Of a stretch of 58,124 bases of DNA, positions 43,837 through 51,107 are shown in pieces. Numbering within the stretch: position 1 is the first letter of the stretch; each line of letters starts with the position of its first letter. A program made the position numbers and the translations under genes. Below the pieces are notes generated by a model. It was not told the origin of the DNA, did not search any database, and saw only the letters and a program-made list of their open reading frames with translations. The stretch is from NCBI GenBank assembly GCA_041552775.1, contig JBFEKH010000006.1, positions 1 to 58,124 on the forward strand, given 5' to 3'. The DNA is from Allopontixanthobacter sp041552775 (GTDB lineage Bacteria > Pseudomonadota > Alphaproteobacteria > Sphingomonadales > Sphingomonadaceae).

Positions 43837-44529
43837 TCAAGCACTAAGAAATGCCACCAGCGCATCGCCCATCGCTCCTTCGGTGACAGAGCTCATATGC
43901 GTACCCGGAATCGCCACATATTGCGCTTGGGGCAGCAACTCCGCGAGCTTTAGCGCGGAGCCATTGTCCGTATCCTTGTCCCCGCACAGCACCAAAGTAG
44001 GCATGGTAATCGCCGCCAGATCTTCCGGCTGCGTATCGGCAACCGATTGCAGCAGCAGCCGTGCGGCATCGCGGTCCACCTTCATCGTTTTCATGAAACT
44101 GACTGCCATGAACGCCGAATCGCCGCGCTTGACCTCGTCGAACCGGTCGATCGCATCAATGAAGAAATCTGCCCGGCGCGACCATCCGGCCAGCCCCTCC
44201 AGCCCCATGCCGGAAAGGACCAGACGCCGCGGTTTCAAGCCGTTGATTACCGCCCGCGCAGAGGTACGTGATCCAAGCGAGAAGCCGACAAGATCAAATT
44301 CGGTCAGCCCCAGGGCTTCGACCAAAGCCGCCACATCGCGCGCCAGAACATCGGGCGGATAGGCGGCGCTGTCATGCGGGCTGGCGCTTTCGCCGTGTGC
44401 GCGCAGGTCCGGCATGATGACTTCAAACCCGGCATGGACCAGCTTTTGTGCGTGTCCGAAGCGGATCCAGTTCATCTCGGCATTGGAGAACAATCCGTGG
44501 AGCATCACGACCGGTCGCCCCTGCCCCAT
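43837..44529 (-). CDS. Alpha/beta hydrolase; 5' end uncertain
   Basis: 230 residues from ATG 44529, the only canonical start. The fold is clear: VVMLHGLFSNAEMNW (oxyanion), PDLRAHGES, nucleophile Ser in GFSLGSRTSA, then CGDKDTDNG and GTHMS for the acid and His. The frame is open 23 codons further upstream and there reads TVKSFDGTLLAVHRMGQG, the usual first strands. The matching ribosome site GGAG precedes an ATC codon at 44598 and not a normal start. So the true start may be ATC, or an ATG has been mutated. The substrate is unknown. Confidence 0.8.
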   Translation of the reverse strand: MGQGRPVVMLHGLFSNAEMNWIRFGHAQKLVHAGFEVIMPDLRAHGESASPHDSAAYPPDVLARDVAALVEALGLTEFDLVGFSLGSRTSARAVINGLKPRRLVLSGMGLEGLAGWSRRADFFIDAIDRFDEVKRGDSAFMAVSFMKTMKVDRDAARLLLQSVADTQPEDLAAITMPTLVLCGDKDTDNGSALKLAELLPQAQYVAIPGTHMSSVTEGAMGDALVAFLSA

Positions 44530-44689
44530 GCGATGGACGGCAAGCAGGGTGCCGTCGAAAGATTTGACGGTTTCGGTGACTGATTGATCTTCGGCGATGG
44601 TACATTTCTCCGTTATTCAAAAGAATTGGCCGTTCATTGCGGACACCCGACCGATAGACGAAGGGCCGTCTGGCGAAAAGCCGTTGTGT

Positions 44690-44709
44690 TTAGTAAGCAC
44701 ACTTAATAT
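44690..44709 (+). promoter_or_regulatory. Imperfect palindrome upstream of marR, putative autoregulatory operator
   Basis: TTAGTAAG, CACA, CTTAATAT: six of eight arm positions pair. It ends 13 bases before the marR ATG, a normal place for a MarR site. It is AT-rich relative to the surroundings. Confidence 0.45.
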
Positions 44710-44722
44710 ATGGCGGCTTGCT

Positions 44723-45166
44723 ATGAACAACATCGGATATCTGATGGCGGACAACTCCCGCCAATTGCGCCGCGCTTTCGACGAGCGTGTCCGCGCGCTC
44801 GGCGTTACCGGGCCGCAGGCGCGCCTACTCTTGACCCTCAGCCGCGAGGGCGGCCAGAATCAGGGCTTTTACGCAGATCGGCTCGATGTTGAACCGATCA
44901 CCCTGTGCCGCATGGTGGACCGGTTGGAAGAAGCGGGCCTGATCGAGCGCCGCCGAGACCCGGCGGACCGGCGTGCCTGGCGGCTGTTTCTGACGAAGCG
45001 CGCCAATGCCCAGGTTAGCCGCCTTGGTGCCCAGATTGATGACATGGTCGAAGAAGCGCTGGCCGGAATGGATGATGCCAACCGCCAGGAATTCACACGC
45101 ATGCTGACATTGATTGGCAACAATCTGTCCGCCCGCCGCGATCTGAAGGAAGCTGCCAATGGCTGA
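44723..45166 (+). CDS. MarR-family transcriptional regulator
   Basis: 147 residues from ATG 44723; a longer frame exists but lacks similarity. Winged helix: GVTGPQARLLLTLSREGG, then DVEPITLCRMVDRLEEAGLI (recognition helix) and RRRDPADRRAWRLFLT, the beta wing. Such proteins repress neighbouring efflux genes and release DNA on binding toxic ligands. It overlaps emrA by 8 bases, making marR-emrA-emrB one operon. A palindrome sits before it. Confidence 0.93.
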   Translation: MNNIGYLMADNSRQLRRAFDERVRALGVTGPQARLLLTLSREGGQNQGFYADRLDVEPITLCRMVDRLEEAGLIERRRDPADRRAWRLFLTKRANAQVSRLGAQIDDMVEEALAGMDDANRQEFTRMLTLIGNNLSARRDLKEAANG

Positions 45167-46256
45167 GGCTGACCCGAAACCGCCTGTCGCGGACACTGCG
45201 ATCGGCGCAGACGCCCCTGCCCAAGTCATCGACCAGGCAGAGCAGAAGCCGCGCCGCCGCTGGGGACGGATCGCCTTGATGCTGGCAGTACCCATGCTGC
45301 TGCTCGTCGGCGGCGGGATCTACTGGCAAAGCCTTGCGGGCACGGTATCGACCGACAATGCCTATCTGAAACAGGACAAGGTCTCGATCAGCGCGGAAGT
45401 GGGAGGCCGGATTATCGAAGTCACCGTGGCCGAGGGCGAGGATGTTGCAGCGGGTGACTTGCTGTTCCGGATCGATCCCGAGCCGTTCCGCCTGCAAGTC
45501 GCGCAGGCCAATGCGGCGATTGCCGGCGCGCAGGCCAATGTGACCGCACTGACGAATGACAGCGCCCTGTCCGGTGCCGACATCTCCGCCGCGCGAGAAC
45601 AGACCGCCTTTGCCCAGTCCAACCTTGAACGCCAGCAGGCGCTGTGGAACCGCGGCTTCACCACCAAGGCCGATTACGAAGCGGCGCAGCATTCCGTTGC
45701 CCAGGCCCGCGAAGGGTTGCGGGCGGCGCAGGCGCGATCACAGGAAGCCCGCGCACGGCTGGCAACCGGATCGGCAGTACCGGGAGAGAACCCCCAGGTT
45801 GCCGCTGCCAAGGTGCAGCGGGAAACTGCCCAGCTCAATCTGTCCCGATCCGAAGTTCGCGCACCCATGGCGGGCCGCATCGCGGAGGCAGACCGGTTGC
45901 AGACAGGTCAACAGGTCGTGGCCGGTCTGCCGATCATGACGCTGGTTGCAAGCAACACCAGCTATGTCGAAGCCAATTTCAAGGAAACCGACCTTGCCAA
46001 AATGGCCGTCGGACAGGCAGCACAGATCCGCTTCGACGCCTATCCTGACCTGGTGCTGGAAGGCCACGTGTCATCGATTGGCGCGGGCACCGGTTCCGAA
46101 TTCTCGATCCTACCAGCCCAGAATGCCACCGGCAATTGGGTGAAGGTGACACAGCGCGTGCCGGTGCGCATCGCCATCGACAGCAACAGCCCGCGGGTCC
46201 TGATCGCCGGATTATCGAGCAACGTTACTGTCTATACGGATGGCCGGAAGCGCTGA
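45159..46256 (+). CDS. emrA: HlyD/EmrA-type membrane-fusion protein
   Basis: 365 residues. A cytoplasmic N-terminus of about 35 residues and a membrane helix (about 40-57) precede the biotinyl-lipoyl-like part (VSTDNAYLKQDKVSISAEV, GGRIIEVTVAEGEDVAAGD). A helical hairpin and beta-barrel follow, with VRAPMAGRIAEADRLQTGQ and YVEANFKETDLAKMAVGQA. This is the periplasmic adaptor of EmrAB-TolC-type multidrug efflux. The outer membrane partner is not in the window. It is followed by emrB after 4 bases. Confidence 0.93.
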   Translation: MAEADPKPPVADTAIGADAPAQVIDQAEQKPRRRWGRIALMLAVPMLLLVGGGIYWQSLAGTVSTDNAYLKQDKVSISAEVGGRIIEVTVAEGEDVAAGDLLFRIDPEPFRLQVAQANAAIAGAQANVTALTNDSALSGADISAAREQTAFAQSNLERQQALWNRGFTTKADYEAAQHSVAQAREGLRAAQARSQEARARLATGSAVPGENPQVAAAKVQRETAQLNLSRSEVRAPMAGRIAEADRLQTGQQVVAGLPIMTLVASNTSYVEANFKETDLAKMAVGQAAQIRFDAYPDLVLEGHVSSIGAGTGSEFSILPAQNATGNWVKVTQRVPVRIAIDSNSPRVLIAGLSSNVTVYTDGRKR

Positions 46257-46260
46257 TCCG

Positions 46261-47862
46261 ATGGCGTCGACTGCCGAGCCTGAACGCCCTGACCTGACGG
46301 CTCAGCACGCAGCTGGCAGCGACGAAGCGCAATTGCCGGTGGCCAACCACATGCTGCTGATCGTGGGGATAATGGCCGCATCGCTGATGCAGATCCTCGA
46401 CACCACCATCGCCAATGTTGCCATTCCGCACATGCAATCAACGCTGGGCGCAACGGCCGATACCGTGACCTGGGTGCTGACCAGCTACATCATCGCTTCC
46501 GCAGTTGCGATGCCGATCACCGGTTGGCTGGCCGACAGGATCGGTGCGCGGCGGCTGTTCATTTTCTCGGTCGCCGGCTTCATCATCGCATCGATGATGT
46601 GCGGCGCGGCGCAAAATCTGGAAGAAATGGTCCTGTTCCGCGCGCTGCAGGGTGTAGCCGGCGCATTCATCGCTCCGCTGAGCCAGAGCTTCATGCTCGA
46701 TATTACGCGGCCCAGCCGACACCCGCAGATGATGGCGCTGTGGGGCATGGGGATCATGATCGGGCCAATCCTGGGGCCGGTTCTGGGCGGATGGCTGACC
46801 GAATCTGCGAGCTGGCGCTGGGTATTCTACGTAAACCTGCCGGTCGGCGCGCTCACCCTCGCGATCCTGATTGCCAATCTGCCGCACCGGGAAATGCGCA
46901 CCCGGCGGTTCGATCTGCTGGGCTTCGGCCTGATTGCCACCACGCTGATCGCTTTCCAGCTGCTGCTAGACCGGGGCCAACAAGCCGACTGGTTCAATTC
47001 GGGCGAGATCTGGCTGTATGCATTTCTGATGGTTTCCGGCGCCTGGATGACCGTGATCCACCTGACCACTGCGCGCGACGGTCTGTTCGATATGGCCCTG
47101 TTCAAGGACCGTAATTTCAGTATCGCACTATTCTTCATGATCGCGATCGGAGTGATCATGTTCGCGACCATGGCGTTGCTGCCGCCGATGCTCCAGCGCC
47201 TGTTCGGATATAACGTGATCGATACCGGCCTGATCCTGATGCCGCGCGGACTGGGCGTGCTGATCAGCATGCAACTCGCCGGCATCCTGATGCGCCATGG
47301 CGTGGATTCGCGCCCGGTGGTCGCTTGCGGTTTCCTCATCACCAGCATGTCGCTGTGGCAGATGTCGCACTGGTCGCTGGCGGCAGACCAGCAGACGATC
47401 ATCATGTCCGGTTTTCTTCAGGGCCTCGGGATGGGGCTGGTATTCATTCCGCTCAACGTCAGCGCCTTCGCCACCCTGCCCCCGCGCCTGCGTACGGACG
47501 GATCGAGCTTGCTCAACCTGTTCCGTTCGGTCGGGGCATCGGCTGGCATCTCCTTGATGACAGTTCTGCTGGCACGGAATATCCAGACGGCCCATGCCGA
47601 TTTGGGTAGCCACATCACTTCGGGCACCAGCAGTCTGATCGATGTCGCGACGATTGACCAGTTCCAGGCGGTCGGCGAAATCGGGCTGCGCCTGATTGAC
47701 GGGGAATTGAACCGGCAGGCCGCAATGATCGCCTATATCGACGATTTCTGGCTGATGATGTGGATGACCCTGGCCGCTGTGCCGCTGGCATTCCTGATGC
47801 GACGCGACAAGCGGCTAGTCAGCGCGCCTGCGCCCACACCCGCGCCAGTGGCGGACCGCTAA
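46261..47862 (+). CDS. emrB: EmrB/QacA-type MFS multidrug transporter (DHA2)
   Basis: 533 residues from ATG 46261, four bases after emrA. About 14 membrane helices, starting MLLIVGIMAASLMQILDTTI. DHA2 motifs: ANVAIPHMQSTLGA (motif D1-like), WLADRIGARRLF (motif A), and LGPVLGGWLTES (motif C). It exports drugs with the proton gradient through EmrA. It ends with a 4-base overlap to the convergent DsbA-like gene. Confidence 0.94.
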   Translation: MASTAEPERPDLTAQHAAGSDEAQLPVANHMLLIVGIMAASLMQILDTTIANVAIPHMQSTLGATADTVTWVLTSYIIASAVAMPITGWLADRIGARRLFIFSVAGFIIASMMCGAAQNLEEMVLFRALQGVAGAFIAPLSQSFMLDITRPSRHPQMMALWGMGIMIGPILGPVLGGWLTESASWRWVFYVNLPVGALTLAILIANLPHREMRTRRFDLLGFGLIATTLIAFQLLLDRGQQADWFNSGEIWLYAFLMVSGAWMTVIHLTTARDGLFDMALFKDRNFSIALFFMIAIGVIMFATMALLPPMLQRLFGYNVIDTGLILMPRGLGVLISMQLAGILMRHGVDSRPVVACGFLITSMSLWQMSHWSLAADQQTIIMSGFLQGLGMGLVFIPLNVSAFATLPPRLRTDGSSLLNLFRSVGASAGISLMTVLLARNIQTAHADLGSHITSGTSSLIDVATIDQFQAVGEIGLRLIDGELNRQAAMIAYIDDFWLMMWMTLAAVPLAFLMRRDKRLVSAPAPTPAPVADR

Positions 47863-48506
47863 CGCTCCGTTAGGCCTTTCTCGTTCATTCGCGACAGGAC
47901 CATTTCAATCCGATCCTGCCCGAAGAAGGGCTCTCCCTCGAACACCAGCGTGGGGACCCCCCAATGGCCCGCAGCCTCCAACGCCTGCTGATTGGCGGCA
48001 ATTTCATTGTCGAGAGTTTCAGCATCCGCTTCCGCCTCTGCCGCCAGCTCCGCCAGATCGAGACCCGCGCGGGTAGCTGCACCGGTCAGATGTTCGCCCT
48101 CATGCCAGCCAGCCGTTCCGCCCCAGATCAGGCGCGACACTTCATCGGCAAAGGCAAGGCCCTTGCCGCGGCGGGCGGCGGCTTGACCCATGCGGGTCAG
48201 GTGGAAAATATGCGGCTGGTCCTCGGCGATTTCGCGGGTCATCATGTTTTGCACAATGGGATCGGGTTTCGGCGCCGCGAAAGGAATGCCGTGAAACTGC
48301 GCGACCCGCACCATGTCGCGCATGGTGTAGCCGAGCCAATTGGGATGGTTCCGCTCGAAGAAATCGGGCTGCCGGATCGCTAGCGGGTAAACGGGCCGCA
48401 GCGCGATATCGACATCGAACATCTCGGCCAGCGCGCGATACCGGCCAATCGCCAGATAGGAATAGGGCGAGCGGAACGAGAAATAGAGGTCTGCTTGCAA
48501 GGTCAT
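47859..48506 (-). CDS. DsbA-family / 2-hydroxychromene-2-carboxylate isomerase-like protein
   Basis: 215 residues. The thioredoxin-like fold begins ADLYFSFRSPYSYLAIGRYR, with Ser in the position where DsbA has its active Cys, as in HCCA isomerases (kappa-GST-like). The C-terminal GVPTLVFEGEPFFGQDRIEMV is the typical cis-Pro stretch. Such proteins isomerise aromatic catabolites with glutathione or act generically; no aromatic pathway is nearby. It overlaps the upstream lipoprotein gene by 4 bases (ATGA) and the convergent emrB by 4. Confidence 0.83.
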   Translation of the reverse strand: MTLQADLYFSFRSPYSYLAIGRYRALAEMFDVDIALRPVYPLAIRQPDFFERNHPNWLGYTMRDMVRVAQFHGIPFAAPKPDPIVQNMMTREIAEDQPHIFHLTRMGQAAARRGKGLAFADEVSRLIWGGTAGWHEGEHLTGAATRAGLDLAELAAEAEADAETLDNEIAANQQALEAAGHWGVPTLVFEGEPFFGQDRIEMVLSRMNEKGLTER

Positions 48507-49084
48507 CGGAAGAAACAGTTCGTGCCGGCAAACAGGCTTTCCACCACTTTGCCGCTGCCGTTGCTGGTGAAGAAGCCGCCGACGCCGTCGCTGGTATAGA
48601 ATTCATCCCCAAGCGTGCTGTCGGTCATTTGCTGGACGGAATAAGCCTTCTTCACGTCCTGCTCACGGGTGCCAACGCCGACATTCCTCGTAGTCATTAC
48701 CGAGCTTTCGTCTTCTTCGCGCGACAGGGTCCAGCCGACCAGCTTGCTATCCTGGAAATTAGCCCTCAGACCGCCAGAATAGTCGGTGAATTCCATCGGG
48801 CCAGCACCGCATTCGTCAATGCTGCTACGGTCAAAAGCCGGCCCCATTGCCCGTGTCAGTTCGGTATCAACCACGTCGCGAGGCGAACCGAAAGCCAACG
48901 TCGTTCCGGCTGGGCCAGTGATAGTGATATTGTCACCGGCAAGCCTGACTTGGCCGGCAGCGATTTGCGCAGGCTTGGCGGCACCCTCGCTCGTTTTCGC
49001 CGCATCCGATATGGTTTCGGCGGGCTGGGGCGAGCAGGCAACCAGCGCCAATCCCGCGACCATCAATACAAGCCGAAAATCCAT
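48503..49084 (-). CDS. Hypothetical lipoprotein
   Basis: 193 residues from ATG 49084. A short signal with lipobox LVAC (Cys about 17) predicts outer-membrane or periplasmic anchoring. The body has two blocks: GPAGTTLAFGSPRDVVDTEL, and after it GAGPMEFTDYSGGLRANFQD. The latter, with 'VGTREQDVKKAYSVQ', recalls periplasmic small repeat-like proteins of sphingomonads. I do not recognise a family function. It is co-translated with the DsbA-like gene (ATGA overlap). Confidence 0.7.
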   Translation of the reverse strand: MDFRLVLMVAGLALVACSPQPAETISDAAKTSEGAAKPAQIAAGQVRLAGDNITITGPAGTTLAFGSPRDVVDTELTRAMGPAFDRSSIDECGAGPMEFTDYSGGLRANFQDSKLVGWTLSREEDESSVMTTRNVGVGTREQDVKKAYSVQQMTDSTLGDEFYTSDGVGGFFTSNGSGKVVESLFAGTNCFFR

Positions 49085-49120
49085 CACTTCACTCCCAAAT
49101 CGGCGCCCGGATTGTCTGGG

Positions 49121-50146
49121 TCACCCCTTCTTCAAATGCCTGCGACCGAGCAATTCGGCGATCTGCACCGCATTCAGCGCGGCGCCTTTACGTAGATTGT
49201 CGGACACGCACCAAAGGATCAATCCGTGTTCAACCGTCGGGTCTTCACGCACGCGGCTGATGTAGGTCGCGCTGTCGCCGACACATTCAACCGGAGTCAT
49301 GTAACCTTCATCCTCGCGCTTATCGATCAGCATGACCCCAGGTGCTTCACGCAGGATATCCTGTGCCTGTTCGGCAGTAATTTCGTTCTCGAACTCGATA
49401 TGGATCGCTTCGGAATGGCCGACAAACACCGGCACCCGCACGCAGGTTGCCGTCAGCTTGATCTTGGGATCGAGGATCTTCTTGGTTTCGACCACCATCT
49501 TCCATTCTTCCTTGGTCGAACCATCGTCCAGAAAAACATCGATATGCGGGATCACGTTGAATGCGATCTGTTTGGTGAAGGCGCGCGGTTCGGGCTTGTC
49601 ACCCACAAAAATGGCGCGGCTTTGTTCGAACAATTCGTCCATCCCGGCCTTGCCCGCGCCCGACACGGACTGGTACGTGCTGACCACGACCCGCTTGATC
49701 GTGGCGGCATCATGCAATGGCTTGAGTGCGACGACCATCTGCGCGGTCGAACAGTTTGGATTCGCGATGATGTTGCGCTTGGTATAGCCGTCAATCGCAT
49801 CGGGGTTCACTTCGGGCACGATCAGCGGAACATCCGGGTCCATCCGGTAGAGCGAGCTGTTGTCGATCACCACGCAGCCAGCAGCCGCAGCCTTAGGCGC
49901 ATATTCTCGCGTGGCAGTGGAGCCTGCGGCGAACAGGGCGATATCCCAACCGGTCCAGTCGAAATTTGCGATGTTCTTGCATTTCAGCATTTTGCCGGTG
50001 TCGCCGAATTCCACTTCGGAATTATGCGAACGTGCGCTGGCGACAGCAGCGATTTCCTCGATCGGAAACTCCCGCTCGGCCAGAACAGCCATGATTTCCC
50101 GGCCGACATTTCCGGTCGCTCCGACGACGACAACGCGATAACCCAA
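49121..50146 (-). CDS. asd: Aspartate-semialdehyde dehydrogenase
   Basis: 341 residues from TTG 50146, which has AGGAG seven bases upstream. A further 37 codons are open upstream without similarity. The NADP fold shows VVVVGATGNVGREIM, and the catalytic Cys132 lies in NPNCSTAQMV. VSTYQSVSGAGKAGMDEL and the substrate-His region RVPVFVGHSEAIHIEF follow. It converts aspartyl phosphate to the semialdehyde for lysine/DAP, threonine and methionine synthesis. Non-ATG starts are tolerated in this family. Confidence 0.95.
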   Translation of the reverse strand: MGYRVVVVGATGNVGREIMAVLAEREFPIEEIAAVASARSHNSEVEFGDTGKMLKCKNIANFDWTGWDIALFAAGSTATREYAPKAAAAGCVVIDNSSLYRMDPDVPLIVPEVNPDAIDGYTKRNIIANPNCSTAQMVVALKPLHDAATIKRVVVSTYQSVSGAGKAGMDELFEQSRAIFVGDKPEPRAFTKQIAFNVIPHIDVFLDDGSTKEEWKMVVETKKILDPKIKLTATCVRVPVFVGHSEAIHIEFENEITAEQAQDILREAPGVMLIDKREDEGYMTPVECVGDSATYISRVREDPTVEHGLILWCVSDNLRKGAALNAVQIAELLGRRHLKKG

Positions 50147-50246
50147 TTCGTATCTCCTGAACTCAAACCAACTTGCAAGACTAGCGATGGCCTCTAGCAT
50201 CAATTGCGGGCTGCGAAAGCAAGCAATCGAATGCAGGGGATCATCA

Positions 50247-51104
50247 ATGGCGATCAATATGGAACAATGGCGCAGTCAGGCGAGGCATTTCGAGTTTGAC
50301 GGCCTAAGGATTGCCTATTGGACTGCGGGTTCCGGAAAACCGCTGCTGATGGTCCACGGATTTCCCTCAGCCGCCTGGGATTGGGCGCCGATATGGGAAG
50401 CGATGAGCGCAGACCACAGTCTGGTGGCCGCCGACATGATCGGCTTCGGACTGTCTGACAAACCCCGGTCCGGCTATTCGATCCACCGTCAGGCAGACAT
50501 GCAACTGGCGCTGCTGGATCACCTCGGAATTACGGAATTCGATGCACTGGTGCATGATTACGGTGTTTCGGTCGGGCAGGAATTGCTGTCCCGCCAGCAC
50601 GAAGGCAGTGGTGCGGCTGGTCTGGGCAAAATGGTCTTCCTCAACGGCGGTATCTTCCCCGATTTGCACCGTCCAAGGCCAATCCAGACACTGGGCATTT
50701 CTCCGCTGGGCTTTCTGGTCAGCCGGATGCTGAACCGCAAAGGCTTCGGGAAGAGTTTCTCCGCAGTGTTCGGGCCGGAGACACAGCCAAGCGCGCAAGA
50801 GCTGGACGAGTTCTGGTCACTGATTGCGGAGCAGGAGGGCAATCTCATCTTCCACAAGCTGCTGCATTACATTGGCGACCGCCGCGCGAATGAAGCGCGC
50901 TGGGTCGGCGTGCTCAAGCACGTGCAGGAGCGCATCGGCTTGATCAATGGCGCGCTTGATCCGGTCTCCGGCGAGCACGCATACCGGCATTGGGTCAAAT
51001 CTTTGCCTGGCGCAAAACATCACTTGCTGCCGCGCATCGGCCATTACCCGCAAGTCGAAGCGCCCTCCGAAGTGGCGGCTATTGCGCTAGGTTGGCTGGA
51101 CTGA
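50247..51104 (+). CDS. Alpha/beta hydrolase with Asp nucleophile (epoxide hydrolase/dehalogenase-like)
   Basis: 285 residues from ATG 50247 (AGGGG upstream); a 20-codon longer frame has no similarity. HGFPSAAWDW is the oxyanion loop, DMIGFGLSDKP follows, and the nucleophile elbow is VHDYGVSVGQE with Asp104. The catalytic His lies in RIGHYPQVEAP. Asp as nucleophile points to epoxide hydrolases or haloalkane dehalogenases, but the residue after it is Tyr where those enzymes have Trp. Substrate unknown. It is divergent from asd and converges with the peptidase gene with 3 bases between. Confidence 0.82.
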   Translation: MAINMEQWRSQARHFEFDGLRIAYWTAGSGKPLLMVHGFPSAAWDWAPIWEAMSADHSLVAADMIGFGLSDKPRSGYSIHRQADMQLALLDHLGITEFDALVHDYGVSVGQELLSRQHEGSGAAGLGKMVFLNGGIFPDLHRPRPIQTLGISPLGFLVSRMLNRKGFGKSFSAVFGPETQPSAQELDEFWSLIAEQEGNLIFHKLLHYIGDRRANEARWVGVLKHVQERIGLINGALDPVSGEHAYRHWVKSLPGAKHHLLPRIGHYPQVEAPSEVAAIALGWLD

Positions 51105-51107
51105 ACC

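Noticed and set aside
44423..44620. 65-codon frame with an ATG near the hydrolase start
   Set aside because: It is in another frame of the hydrolase 5' end. GGAG is only two bases from its ATG, too close, and the protein has no similarity.
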